Shown in pieces: positions 10,205-21,445 of a stretch of 64,000 nt of DNA. The DNA is from Nemertoderma westbladi (taxonomy: Eukaryota > Xenacoelomorpha > Nemertodermatida > Nemertodermatidae), in contig JAUCBJ010004780.1 of the NCBI GenBank assembly GCA_032718475.1, positions 1 to 64,000 on the forward strand. The letters run 5' to 3'. Made by a program: the position numbers and the translations under genes. The notes under the pieces are model-generated. The model was not told where the DNA came from and did not search any database. It saw nothing but the letters and a program-made list of their open reading frames with translations. How positions within the stretch are numbered: position 1 is the first letter of the stretch; the number at the start of each line of letters is the position of its first letter.

Positions 10205-11520
10205 TGCTATTGAGCTTAGAATAATCCATATTAAATCGCTAGGAATAATTGTATTCTATTTAATATTACAGTGGGAGGTAGGCCTAGTCGGGTACTACTA
10301 TTATTCTAGTTTCTTCAATTTCTTCAAATAGAATCAGTAAACAAATTTTTCCTTGCAGCTGCTACATTTCCTTTTTCTTTCTGACGTCAGCAATGATTTC
10401 TGAGTTGCGTAGGTTAATAAGTGGAAAATATTGATGGAACCTTTCCGCCAATGCATTGGGCTCCGGTTAATAGCGTGCGTTGCCAATGTTACAAGGCTGT
10501 CTGTCTCTCTGTCTTACTGTCCGTTAAAACATTTGAATGCGCACATCTCCCTAAAACATCACCTGCGGTGTTTTTTTTGGTCAGTGACTTAATTTCCGAT
10601 GTCAGTATTACTGTTTGATGGCGTCGTAAATAACGTAAATAAATAAAACTGAAAAATCCCGTGGTTGTAAAGTTGGCGTCCTAAAAGCAGGCGCCAATTA
10701 ATTCGGGAATTCGAAGTTGGCATAAGAAAATGATGAAAAAGTTAAAATTCCGCTGAATTAAATCAACTGCATGTAATTCAGTACCAAATTAAATAATAAT
10801 ATTATTTTTATTATTTTAAATTATTATTAATTATATTTATATGTAATATAATATATGACCTAATCTTATCAAAAGACACATGTCAGCATGTGGTATGATT
10901 GGGAAGCTTGTATAAGTTGCGTTTCTAATGTATATTAACGGTTAATGTATTGTCTGACTTCATAGTCATAATCCTATTATTAATTATTATATTATATTCT
11001 AATGATTATACACAATACAATATAACACTGTAATATTTTTATATTTGTATTTTATTAGTAACGTCACTTATTTTATTTAAATAACTTATTTATCTTATTC
11101 TTTGCCCACACACACACAGAATTCCACCACCCCCCCCCCCCCCCCCCACTCCCGCGCAGGGTGCACGAAGTTGCCTATAAGTACTCATAAGTAATGAGGT
11201 GTTATACAACTATGGTAACATCTTAATGCCTAGACCCAGCATCACCCTGCAGAATCGCCAACTGAAGCTTACTGGTAATTCTGGACATTGTTTCTGCAAA
11301 CAACCTTGTGGCAGCCTGCTGGTGAGAATAGGAGTGGTTCACAGCTATAATGACTTCCGTCAGATGGCTCAAAGCCAACACTGCATCTTAGTGAGGTCAA
11401 TATCAATACTCATCTTCCAACTCACCAACTATCCCAACAAACCAGCCGCAAATACCCTTCACCCACCCTAAAACAGTAAAACCCACACACATACATTCAA
11501 CTTTCCACCCGCCCAAAAAA
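10205..11520. other. Intergenic, no gene recognised
   Basis: Contains a TGACGTCAG (CRE-like palindrome) near 10383, about 180 bases upstream of the LAPTM-like copy 3 start, a long AT-rich stretch at 10780-11090, a short CA run and an 18-base poly-C run (11130-11147). The open frames here look random. Confidence 0.5.
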
Positions 11521-11816
11521 CCATCCACCGACCCACATTGCCACCCACCCTTCCAACCTAACCAACAAACTTCCAACCCACACAAAAACTTACCATCCAC
11601 CGACCCACATTGCCACCCACCCTTCCAACCTAACCAACAAACTTCCAACCCACATAAAAACTTACCATCCACCGACCCACATTGCCACCCACCCTTCCAA
11701 CCTAACCAACAAACTTCCAACCCACACAAAAACTTACCATCCACCGACCCACATTGCCACCCACCCTTCCAACCTAACCAACAAACTTCCAACCCACACA
11801 AAAACTTACCATCCCC
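11521..11816. repeat. 72-bp tandem repeat, four units
   Basis: Units begin at 11521, 11593, 11665 and 11737, with a partial at 11809, each carrying CCACCGACCCACATTGCC and CAACCTAACC. Because 72 is a multiple of three, the minus strand stays open with a 24-residue Trp/Gly/Cys-rich repeat. No start, domain or splice evidence supports a gene. Confidence 0.9.
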
Positions 11817-12061
11817 CTCATAACTCAAACCCTCGCTACCCGTTTTTTGGTAAAAACTAACCAGCATTTTAATATCCTTGATACGTGATATTAATCCTCC
11901 AATAAATACCGCGCCCCATTTCAATCTACATAGACAAACCCAAAACAAAACCCGATTGCAAATGTTTGATTGTACACTCGGTAAATTCTTTGTGGTTTGG
12001 TAACTGAAACCGTAAAATAGTAAACAAAATAGCAAATACCTCTAACTAAAATGAATTTATA

Positions 12062-12090
12062 ACGATAGACGATACATTATCGTCTATCGT
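12062..12090. repeat. Perfect 13-bp inverted repeat with 3-base loop
   Basis: ACGATAGACGATA, loop CAT, then its exact reverse complement, followed by TTTTTTT at 12093-12098. A DNA cruciform or RNA hairpin could form. No neighbouring gene end explains it. Confidence 0.85.
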
Positions 12091-12375
12091 ATTTTTTTAA
12101 TTGCTTCATGCATATCATACACGTTCGTGGGGACTTCGCGCAGCACGAGGCCTAGTTATTATATACAAATTAAAATGCAGCGACTGTATCACAAAATCAG
12201 GTTTTGAGAAATTTACCCACACCACCAATCAATCAAAGAAAGGTGGACAGTACGTGTTCACCCCTTTTAATCTCCCCCCCCCCCCCCCCCCCCCACCCTT
12301 CCCAACCACCAATACATAACCGCGACATCTACCACCCACGGAAGGGTAGCACGAACTTATTTCCAATCGCACGTT

Positions 12376-12690
12376 AAATATGCAAAGCCAGGTGGTTTAT
12401 AGGAATATAATAAACGCAGTACTCGTTTTCATTATAAGCCTCTTTGCGTTCGTCCTGTTTTGTATTTAAATATATTTCTTAAACGCAAGCTAGGACGATC
12501 TTTATAATAATAATAACTAGGGATGCGATCAATATGTGAAGCCAGGTGGTTTATATAATAATTTAGTCAACGCAGTACTCGTCTTCATTATATGCCTCGT
12601 TGCGCTCGTCGCTTGTCCTGTTTTGTCATAAAATATTTTTCCTAAACGCAGACTGACGATCTTTATACAGTTATAACTATGCGAAGTTTC
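12376..12690. repeat. Two diverged ~155-bp tandem copies
   Basis: 12376-12530 and 12531-12690 share GCCAGGTGGTTTATA, AACGCAGTACTCGT, TTCATTATA, GTCCTGTTTTGT and GACGATCTTTATA in the same order. Preceded by a 21-base poly-C run (12274-12294). No coding role seen. Confidence 0.75.
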
Positions 12691-14393
12691 GAAACTGTGC
12701 GAGTAACTGTTGATACATCTATGTGGAGATGTGTGATATGTGGAGATGTGTGATACAACGCCAACGCATCTTATGCCGATGTAGTAATATGGGTATTGAA
12801 ATAATATTAAATCAATGTACACTCTTAAAGCTGCAGCGAAAAAATGTAGCTAATTTCCTAGGTTACATATAAAATAATAATATTATTTTTAAGAACATTA
12901 ATTTTACTACTTTGCAAAAATTCAATTAAAAAATAACCAGACATATACATTGTGGAATAAACTATTTCAGAAGCCTACAACAGCCATGCCATGGATTGTA
13001 TTTATGTTATTATATCTGTCATTTAACTGAGATAGCAATAGTAGTAATAGTCGAACGGTTATGCGGCCCGTCCAGCCTATAATAAACACAATTCAGTGAT
13101 TGGGCTGGAATAGCAATACTGGTTGCCTCTATTACAATTCCTCTCAGGTTAGTCTACAGCCACAACTCCCAGCAGCTAGCTCCACACCAGCAGAGACTTG
13201 ACCAATAATGGGAAGGATTAAATTTGTACTCAATAATTGTGCGGTTTAATTACGTTTAGATCAATTAAAGACACATTTATTAAAGCAAATCACTTAAACT
13301 AATTAAAAACTATAATAGAATGGCGTATGGGGATTATATCTGTATAATTTTTAAGTATAATTATTTAAATCTTATACTGTAAAACAATTAATTTCCTTTA
13401 AAAGGCAGGTTGAAAATGGCGTTTTCACCGCAATCAACTTAATTAACTAATTAACTGCTATTATCTTAGCTTCTCGAAGGCCACACGGAAATTCTACTTG
13501 GAAAATTTCTAAACTTTTGCCAAACAACATGTGTACCAAGTTTGGATAGATTTCATCAAAGATTGGCCGAGTTATTAACGTTTAAAATTGAACACGACAG
13601 AACGACAGAACGACAGAACGACAGGTTGATTAATGGTACCACTACGCTAAGGCTCACTCACTTCGTGGCTCGCCCCACAAGATAGTAATTTGTTGTTTAT
13701 TTGGGTGAATAGCCTAATCATTGAAACCCGGGTCCAATCTGCTTCAAATTAATATCCCAGCTGCGACATGAGTTTGATGAATACACGGTATTAATATACT
13801 CTACCCGATAAATGTTTTGTTACCATAGTTGCCATATTGTACCAATAATATGTAATATATGCCTTTCAAATATCGCCCAACCATCTGCTTTCAATCCGTT
13901 GTTATTATTATAGAAACAAAGTTCACAGTAGATATATAAGGATAATAACGAGTAGAACCATTTTATCATAGATACAAAGATTCAATAACAACTAGAGTAG
14001 GCCTGCATACTTTTCAATTTATTAATAGATATAATTATTGTAATGATGTCGCTGTCAGTCAACCCACTATTGATGCCAAAACGTTCGACAAAAGAGTCAA
14101 GTGAATTACAATCTCCCCACATACAGTACTCTATTAATAATAATTATTATTCTGGACATATAGTGACTGGAAGTGAATTAATTTGTAAGTTTGCCAGAGA
14201 CTATCCCCACCCACAATTAATCTTGCACTGGTTACACCTGCCCCGAATTGGATCATTATGATATTGGATATAATATATGTTTGCTGTTAATCGATTTCGG
14301 GCCACTTTAGAAATTCAACATTAAAGTAATTTTGAGTACCATTTTAATTATTTAGTTATCTCCAAATGTTGCGTCTGTATCTATAACTCTACA
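12691..14393. other. Intergenic upstream of the OATP gene
   Basis: Apart from the dispersed repeat at 13430-13682, nothing is recognised. The OATP promoter should lie in the last few hundred bases; no clear TATA or initiator could be assigned. Confidence 0.4.
13430..13682. repeat. Interspersed repeat, partner of 4262-4545 in opposite orientation
   Basis: Holds ATTTCTAAACTTTTGCC, TTTGGATAGATTTCATCAA, GAGTTATTAACGTT, GGTACCACTACGCTAAGG and GTGGCTCGCCCCACA, the reverse complement of the 4262-4545 copy. Unlike that copy it has ACGACAGA in three or four tandem units (13598-13622). Confidence 0.75.
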
Positions 14394-16898
14394 ATGGAAA
14401 GTCACGAAATTTTTAAACCTACTTATGGATGGCGAAAATTCCGACCGTCGTTCCTCCAAGCACTCAACTCAAATCGATGTCTTTTGTTCTTCAGTATCAT
14501 TGCTGGCGGGTTTCTCAAGACGTTTCAGTATGCCCTTACCTATGGGAACTTCTCAAACATAGAACGAAGGTTCGCTTTAACTGGCGTTCAAGTTGGAACA
14601 TTGGCTGGAGTATACTATATTTCTGCGGCTTTAGTAACTGTACCATTAAATTATGTTACTCCATACCTAAACCGCCCTAAAGTTTCAGCTATTATAATTG
14701 CTATCAGTTCTTTTGGTTGTTTCATTTGTTACATTCCTAATTTCGCTTCATTATTGTATAGTAAGGTGTTTAACAATAAACCCGAAATTCCAGCAACAAC
14801 GACTCCAAAATACGTAGACTTGTCTCAAAATAATGATTACATCCCAACTTCTACACCGCATCCCGAAGTTGTTAGTAAATCCTACCATGTGGAATTCGGT
14901 TTTATGGTTTTCGGGCAAATGATTGTCAGTCTAGGAACAGCGATCGCCTACCCTCTGATCTACTCCTATCTACATGATCGTGGTTCAGATAGATCGCTTT
15001 CCTTAAATAGGGGAGTTTTTATGGGAGGTAGTCATTTTGTTTTGGTATTTTTGTTTGTTATCGTGGCTGCGTTTCTCTCTGTTGATGGAGATTTGAATTC
15101 GACTGTGTCGGATCCCTTGGACCCCAGGTGGATCGGGGCCTGGTGGGGTAGCTACATACTGTTTAGTTTGTTAATCGTTCCGATTGCGTTTCTTATTTCG
15201 GGGTATCCAAAACAGGATCAACCAGCTGACCAACCATCAACACCTGCTGGCGGGACAAATTCTACTACAGAGGATGTTACACTCAATTTTTTAAAAGTTC
15301 TCAAAACTCCTGTTGGAGATAGGCCTACACCTGAAATCGCAAGAGAGGGTAAGCTATCAAATGGCGATAAATTTCACATAACCGCAGACATGAGTAGGCC
15401 AACACCTTTTCATGTTATCCCTCCCGAATGCAATTCAAATGCTGGCGAACAGAATAAAAGACGACATTTTATCGTTCCACCCAATACCATTGACATGTCA
15501 GCTGTAGCAGATGGGTATATTGTACCTCAAATCTGGACAAATGTAACCCTCGAAAGGGAAAGTAGTATTATTGAAAGTGAATTTAGCAACGATTATATTG
15601 AAATGAAACCCATACAAATTGATGATGAGTATATGTTAATGACCAGTCCCGAACTTCCAGTTGAAATGTCTGATGAAAAGAAGTCTAGTTTCAAAACAAT
15701 GATCAGGAAATCCCGACAATCAATTATTCAAAAACAGCGATCATTTAAACTTAAAACAATTCCCAAACAAAAACTTCGCTTGAAAAACATTGCTGTTGAA
15801 ATCTCTCAGGACTTAAAAGTTTTGCTTAAATCAAATAAACGATTTTGGTTGTTAATTATCTGTCACACTGCCGAATGTTGGATATTGTCGAGTATTTTCC
15901 CGTTTGCAGTGAAATATTACGAACAAATGTTCGGTGTGACAAGTACAAGTGGAGCACTAATACTGGGATTAATCGTTCTGCTATTCGGAAGTTTTGGAAC
16001 GATTGGCAGCGGTTATTTTATCAAAAAACGGGAATTAGAAACAACCTTGGGTGTTTTGAAAGTTTTGGGTGTTGTGATAGGCCTACAGATTCCTTTGGCC
16101 ACAATGTTCCTTGTGTGGTGTCACGGAACACCTTACCCTGGAGTCAACACCCCCTACCCATTTGGGGATACCAACAATGAATTAAATGTCAGCCTAAATG
16201 CATTCTGTAATTATGAATTAAATTGTGAAACCAAGTATTACTCTCCCATTTGCATAAAAGGCTATAATATATACTCACAATGCTTCGCCGGGTGTAAAGC
16301 AGACGCCTTTCCATGTTTTTGTTTTACACGTCATGATGATATGAATGCGACAATGATTAGATCGGGGGTTTGTACAAAGCATTGTTATCTACTTGGCTTC
16401 CATTTGACTCTGCTGGCGGTATTTTCCTTTCTTTATCTGTCGGCTGAAGGTCTTACAATGGACTTATGTCACAAATCACCAGTCCGATCTAATAAAGTGT
16501 TAGCCGGGTCTCTGTTGATGGCTGTGTCGTCGCTTTTCGCTCGCGTCCCTGCCCCTATCATAGCTGGAGCTGTTGTAGACTCACACTGTTTGTTGTGGTC
16601 GCCTTATGGCACCAACCAATCATCCAATTGTTTGGTGTATGATAATTGGGGGTTAGCTATGTCCCTATTTGGATTTGTTATCACCCCTGCGTGTGTGGCT
16701 ACTTTCTGCGTCATCGCGTTATTCCTGATATTTAAGAAACTGGAGAACCATCCTTGGATCGACATTTCGCCGGAAAGAGCAAAGAAACTGCGACTTAAAT
16801 TACATGTGGAGAGTAACTTAACTGAGACAGGAAGTGTTATATTATCAAAAAACACAATGAATTGCTCTCAACAATCGATAAACGAATATAGTGTCTAG
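14394..16898 (+). CDS. Organic anion transporting polypeptide (OATP/SLCO family)
   Basis: 834 residues in one exon, ATG at 14394 in an ACAATGG context. OATPs are plasma-membrane 12-pass MFS carriers for bulky organic anions such as steroid conjugates, prostaglandins and thyroid hormones. The family signature D-x-R-W-I-G-A-W-W is present as DPRWIGAWWGSYIL (about residues 242-256), at the start of membrane segment 6. The large extracellular loop between segments 9 and 10 (about 600-663) is Cys-rich, with FCNYELNC, YYSPIC, YSQCFAGC and VCTKHC, the Kazal-like domain of the family. The cytosolic loop after segment 6 is unusually long (about 275-475), basic at its end and with several acidic/Ser stretches. 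Subfamily cannot be assigned. The gene converges on eIF3k at 17651. Absence of introns is unusual for this family. Confidence 0.93.
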   Translation: MESHEIFKPTYGWRKFRPSFLQALNSNRCLLFFSIIAGGFLKTFQYALTYGNFSNIERRFALTGVQVGTLAGVYYISAALVTVPLNYVTPYLNRPKVSAIIIAISSFGCFICYIPNFASLLYSKVFNNKPEIPATTTPKYVDLSQNNDYIPTSTPHPEVVSKSYHVEFGFMVFGQMIVSLGTAIAYPLIYSYLHDRGSDRSLSLNRGVFMGGSHFVLVFLFVIVAAFLSVDGDLNSTVSDPLDPRWIGAWWGSYILFSLLIVPIAFLISGYPKQDQPADQPSTPAGGTNSTTEDVTLNFLKVLKTPVGDRPTPEIAREGKLSNGDKFHITADMSRPTPFHVIPPECNSNAGEQNKRRHFIVPPNTIDMSAVADGYIVPQIWTNVTLERESSIIESEFSNDYIEMKPIQIDDEYMLMTSPELPVEMSDEKKSSFKTMIRKSRQSIIQKQRSFKLKTIPKQKLRLKNIAVEISQDLKVLLKSNKRFWLLIICHTAECWILSSIFPFAVKYYEQMFGVTSTSGALILGLIVLLFGSFGTIGSGYFIKKRELETTLGVLKVLGVVIGLQIPLATMFLVWCHGTPYPGVNTPYPFGDTNNELNVSLNAFCNYELNCETKYYSPICIKGYNIYSQCFAGCKADAFPCFCFTRHDDMNATMIRSGVCTKHCYLLGFHLTLLAVFSFLYLSAEGLTMDLCHKSPVRSNKVLAGSLLMAVSSLFARVPAPIIAGAVVDSHCLLWSPYGTNQSSNCLVYDNWGLAMSLFGFVITPACVATFCVIALFLIFKKLENHPWIDISPERAKKLRLKLHVESNLTETGSVILSKNTMNCSQQSINEYSV

Positions 16899-17650
16899 TA
16901 ATTAGGTTATTAATAAATTAAATTTTGGTCTATTTTGTAAATAATGGTTTTCTAATGTAGTTGATACAGCTGTTATATAATTATTATAAAAATCACGTTG
17001 CCTAGCATTGACTTTCAATTTCAATAGTCGCTTTGTAAACTTCAGTCATTCAGTTTCAAACATTTTGATAGTTATTGAGATTTGAATGTGTAATATATAT
17101 TTTTTTACTGGTCGAAGTTTCCATCTCCCTGATGTTCTATTTGCGGACCTACAGTAATGGGGGGCGACCAAGGTTTCTTCGGTTTTACACTGACGTATTA
17201 TTTATTAATTAATAAGTAACTAGAACTGCTGACGTCACTGTAGTCCACATAACAGAAACATCAACAAAACATATTACAACAATGTCCATGTTAACTTTTA
17301 GTTAGTTTATAAACAATACTATCTCTATAGGCTGCTTCAGGTGTACCAGTTTGGGTTTGAGGTTAATTTTGTTAGTGATAAAAAGCATTGGATATCCTTA
17401 ACCATAAGTAATCCTGCCATGTAACCCTAATCCAGCGGAATTTCAGACATAATTGACATAGACACGAAAAAGGTCGTGAATAACCAACCTGCCAACTAAC
17501 CCGAACCAAAATAAGAAACCAATTACCCAACTTACATGGCAACAGATATAACCAATAACGGTTATCCCACAAACACTTACCACCAATTATAACAGGTACG
17601 CCCCAAACAGAAAAAGAGACACTTATATGCGAGTGGGTTATATAAAGTAT
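16899..17650. other. Convergent intergenic spacer between OATP and eIF3k
   Basis: 3' flank of both genes. AATAAA-type signals are present (ATTAATAAATTAAAT just after the OATP stop). No further gene seen. Confidence 0.5.
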
Positions 17651-18304
17651 TTATAGCTTCATCAAACCCATCACCGATTCAAAGGTTATCTTCTCTACGA
17701 TGTTTTTTGTTTTTATACTGTCGTCATGGTTACAGACTAGCACGTGCCGGTCTGAGTCTGTCCAGCGGTACCGGTCTATCCAGTATCCCAGATTGGCGAC
17801 CCCCTGGGCGGTGTCCACCGGTGTGTTTAGTAACTCACTGAGGGTCACCTTGTCTATGGTCTGGTAAGTTATACTGATTACTCGACAAATAAACCGCCGT
17901 ATAGAATCCTCGAACCCGACGATATCAGCAACTAACTCGGCGCAATCCCGGAGACTCAACCAGAAACCGATGAAGTTACAAGTCTCTAAATCGTCGTGGA
18001 GTTTAAGTATCCTAGCAACCACGGGGTGGTGCTGCGTAGCCTCGTCTATGAGACACTTACATAGCGTAAAGTCTGACGCAGGGAGGGCGGTGAGCGCTTT
18101 CAGTAGTATCTTCCGTAGCGTATCGGGTTTACTTATTCCGTTGAACTGTAAGAGTTTGAGTAGCGCGAGGTTCGCTTCCACATCGTAGGCCGCCGGTTCC
18201 CGGGCCTGGAAGTCTACGTAGCTAACTAGCGGTTCGATGTTATCCGGGTTGTATCGTTCGATACCCACTAGCTGTTTCGCTATCTGTTTCTTTTTGGATT
18301 CCAT
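17651..18304 (-). CDS. EIF3K: Eukaryotic translation initiation factor 3 subunit K
   Basis: 217 residues against about 218 in human, one exon, ATG at 18304. Conserved strings along the whole length identify it: GIERYNPDNI, YDVEANLALLKLLQFN, ILLKALTALPASDFTLCKCLID, LETCNFIGFW, GFEDSIRRFIC, ITYQTID and SIKTKNIVEKI. The first half is a HEAT-like helical repeat and the second half a winged-helix (PCI-like) domain. eIF3k binds eIF3l at the edge of the eIF3 octamer on the 40S subunit during translation initiation, in the cytoplasm. No introns, although this gene is multi-exonic in vertebrates. No poly(A) remnant or target duplication was seen that would mark it as a retrocopy. Confidence 0.97.
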   Translation of the reverse strand: MESKKKQIAKQLVGIERYNPDNIEPLVSYVDFQAREPAAYDVEANLALLKLLQFNGISKPDTLRKILLKALTALPASDFTLCKCLIDEATQHHPVVARILKLHDDLETCNFIGFWLSLRDCAELVADIVGFEDSIRRFICRVISITYQTIDKVTLSELLNTPVDTAQGVANLGYWIDRYRWTDSDRHVLVCNHDDSIKTKNIVEKITFESVMGLMKL

Positions 18305-18780
18305 TATACAGTTATAATATACTGATATAGCCTAATCTGATATTTCAGTAAACAGGTACGGTCTGATGGTAGCCTACCGTACACCTTATTTCTGTATTTG
18401 GGTTAGCCTATACTGATAGGAGTCAGCTGTCAGGGTGTAGGCAAGGACTACTGAAGCGGCTTTGGTGTAGGGTATATACAGATAATGGTAGATGTGAAAA
18501 GGAACTGGTACCAGTAGGCAGTAGCAGTAACTACATAATGTTTTTATGACAACTATAATCTGCCTGCTACATTGTAACTGCACATTGATTGAGATACTAT
18601 GCTGGCTGAGCTTAATTAACAAAAATATTTTGCCACCACCATGAAATTCACAAATTGGCAAGCCCAATGCAGCCGCATTAAGAATGCTATACCGGATTAT
18701 CAACCTCCACCATCGCACCTCCACCACTGACCACTCCCTATCCCCATATGACATTCGCGAGATTATCAGCATCTTCAAAG
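18305..18780. other. Upstream of eIF3k, nothing recognised
   Basis: Holds the eIF3k 5' flank. The open frames here show no family features. Confidence 0.4.
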
Positions 18781-19968
18781 CCAGTGAGTGTCCTTTAAGA
18801 GGCGTCTCAAGAAAGTCATGGGCTGTCCACCGTCCTTATTTTCTCCATTGGTCTGCCAAAGTTCTAGATTGTGTACAGGCTGGTCCTCATGGCAAAAACA
18901 ATGTCGCTGCAAAGCGGAAACGGCTTTGTTCAAGTTTCAAGCTTGGGGGAACAAATAAGACATGTGGCTTCCAAATCCTGGAAAGCCTATTCAATGCTGC
19001 CTATGCCTTTCCCTTACGTATTCAAAGGTCGAAGGTCACTTCCGGACAGTGGCGGTTCTAGGGGGGGGGGGCAAGGGGGCATTTGCCTTTCCCCAGGTAT
19101 CTTGGGGGGGGGCTTGCCCCCCCCCCCCCCTAGCGAAAGGTAATGTGGCAAATCCGTACCTGTGGGTACAGACTTTTGCTCGAAAACAGACCTCTCTGGG
19201 AAAAGACTTCTATTTTTTTCAAAATTTAGTTACTACCCGCGGCGGTCACCATTATAAAACACTCTGATATTTTTGTAAAATTCTGGAACTTTGGGAATTC
19301 GGGAAAAAATCGGGAAATTTTTTCAAAGTATAATAATTTTTTTAAATGTTTTTTTTTGTTTATTTTTTTTCATTGGGGGCTGCGACGAACTGTAGCTTGT
19401 TTCCGAAACGTCTTCTCCACCGTGCAGTGGCGTGCAGAAGGGGGGCACCTTCTAAGGGGCGCCAAAATTTGAGCAGCAGTGGCATCATAGCCAGCTGATA
19501 GTATGATGGTAGTTCCAAGTTTAGCTTATTGATGCTAGAAATTTTGTCAAGTCCGAAAAATTGATTTCAGCAAATTAAATATTTTGCCCCCCCCCCCCCC
19601 CCCCCCCCCAAGCAAAATCCTAGAACCGCCCCTGCTTCCGGATCCAGGATCCCAGGTACCGTAACAGAAGTCGTCCACATGCTCAAGCATACCATCCTTC
19701 CTTTGAGCACAATGCTCATACGATCAGACATTTCGTGAGGACTTACAAAGTTTACTGTCACAGACCAACACGAGAAGGAGCCTGTTCTAATGAGCTGAGG
19801 AGCCGTTGGGCTTCCTCAAATGATTCTGAGAGTACTCCTAAAGATCTAAGTATACGCTAGATCATTGATGAGGTATACTTGGCTGGATTTCTTCGACAGG
19901 TGGAGTTACCATCGCCCCATCATCATTATGATGGTCTTTAAGGACATGAATTCAACAAAGGCAAACAT
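18781..19968 (-). pseudogene. Non-LTR RT remnant (same family as 61000-63190), split by an inserted element
   Basis: On the plus strand 18781-19038 matches 61075-61250 and its inverted partner near 63110 (CTCAAGAAAGTCATGGGCTG, CTGGTCCTCATGGC, GCTTTGTTCAAGT). 19643-19968 matches 61490-62000 (TACGATCAGACATTTC, GGAGCCGTTGGGCT, GATTCTGAGAGTACTCC, ATGGTCTTTAAGGACATG). The coding sense is minus. It has stops and is interrupted by the element at 19047-19634. The catalytic FADD segment is degenerate (near 19830-19880). Confidence 0.7.
19047..19634. mobile_element. hAT-like non-autonomous transposon with 8-bp target duplication
   Basis: The left end is CAGTGGCGGTTCTAG and the right end reads CAGGGGCGGTTCTAG in reverse complement: 14 of 15 bases match. 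The 8 bases CTTCCGGA flank both sides (19039-19046 and 19635-19642), the target duplication size of hAT elements. The 588-bp interior has no transposase frame. Poly-G follows the left inverted repeat (19061-19071) and a long poly-C run lies near the right end (19587-19608). It sits inside the RT remnant at 18781-19968. Confidence 0.88.
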
Positions 19969-19975
19969 CCAGATG

Positions 19976-20520
19976 CAGGGCCGTATTTAGGGGGGGGGGG
20001 GGGGGGGCGAAGGGGCCGAGGCCCCAGGCCTCCCACCACAGGGGGGCCCCCACCACGATCCCACAACTATAGGGAACGACCGAACTACAGAGGAGCCGAA
20101 CATTTCCAGAAAAGTATACTTCATCCGTAGTTACAACCACAAGAGACAAGCCAACGAACCACCCAAACACATCTAAGCAGGAATCCATTGTTTCTAGTGT
20201 TTTACTATATGTTTTCAGAATGTGCTAAATAAAGTAATTAATAAAATAGGAAATTTCCGGAAAATGTATAGGAAATTTACGGAAAAATGTAAAGGAAATT
20301 TCCAAACATTTTCTGACTCACATCCCTACTAATATATATTTACAACTACATTCAGGTTTCTTTGAAAGGTATTTGCAATAAATAGCTTGAAAAGTTAGGG
20401 TAATGAAAACGAGAGAAAAATGTGTCTTTCAGTAAAGTATAGTCTTTGAGATTCCTCGGCGCCCCGTATGTGCAAACCCCATACAGTACAGCCCAGAGCC
20501 CCCCCCCCCCCCCCCCCAAA
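19976..20520. mobile_element. Possible second hAT-like end, right end not found
   Basis: CAGGGCCGTATTTAGG at 19977-19992 has the form of a hAT terminus and is followed by an 18-base poly-G run. No matching inverted end with a target duplication was found, though a poly-C run occurs at 20500-20517. The RT homology to the left stops just here, consistent with an insertion. Confidence 0.35.
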
Positions 20521-21445
20521 GTTTTCACCAAAGATACAAGTTACAGAAGGGCTGAATCTAACCAAAAAAGTAAACGAATTAGTAGGCCTATATGTACAGG
20601 TTATAAGACAGAAATATGCGCTATAAAACACTTAATAAAGATAAATTAAAAAAAAATAAAAAAATCTTCATATATAAAATTCCAATAAAAAGTCGACCGA
20701 AAACTGAAATCCTGGTATTCTGCACATGGGCGGTATGATGGGGTAAATGAGCTCCAAACACCACATTGTGGCGATCGGCTGGTGATTCTTCCTTAACCTT
20801 GGTAGTTGGTTGTCTTTTTCGCCCAATCAGAAAGTTGATTGATTTCCATGCCTGGGATGATCTCCAATCGCCTGTTGTCGTCTTTGAAGACATCAACCTC
20901 CTGGTTGATAAGCTCCTGTAGATTATCAGAGTACTGCGTTCAAGGACCCACAGTAGATATAACCTTAACTGCATTCTTGACAGCTGTAGTCCGTTTGAGT
21001 AGGGACCTTTTCTGTGCCTTAGTGAGAACTCACTAAGACTACGTCTGGTATGTAGTGCTGTACAGTAGTGTAAAAAGAAACTTCTTCTAAGACACCCATA
21101 ACTTAACAACTTAAGCAACTTTTAAGAAAGGCAATAAGACATGATTGGATAGATAGATTAACCAACCTAATGTACTGTAATTAGACTTACCACAGAGGAT
21201 TCCCCCTAAAAAGCTTTATGTAACAAGGACCCCCTTAGAATTACGTAAATAAGCTACAAAGCTTTACTGTAGTGCAATTGTGCATCTAATCCTATAATTA
21301 ATTAATTAAAATTAATTAATTTCTTGTAGACTATTTTTAATATTCTGCCCAAATCATGAATTAATTATTATTATTCCTTAAAATATAAATACAGCATGTT
21401 GATTGCCCTACATCAAATAAATATCGTCATATTTTATGTTTACAG
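20521..21445. other. No gene recognised
   Basis: 20700-21060 has a relatively open minus strand, but nothing identifies it; it may be an upstream part of the retroelement at 18781-19968. Earlier exons of the cupredoxin gene may exist upstream of 21446 and were not found. Confidence 0.35.

Noticed and set aside
11403-12035. 210-codon frame with WLGWKGGWQCGS repeats
   Set aside because: Mostly the 72-bp repeat; flanks show no coding character. Kept only as a weak observation.
12062-12098. Rho-independent terminator
   Set aside because: It has the shape, but this is a eukaryotic genome and no gene ends there.
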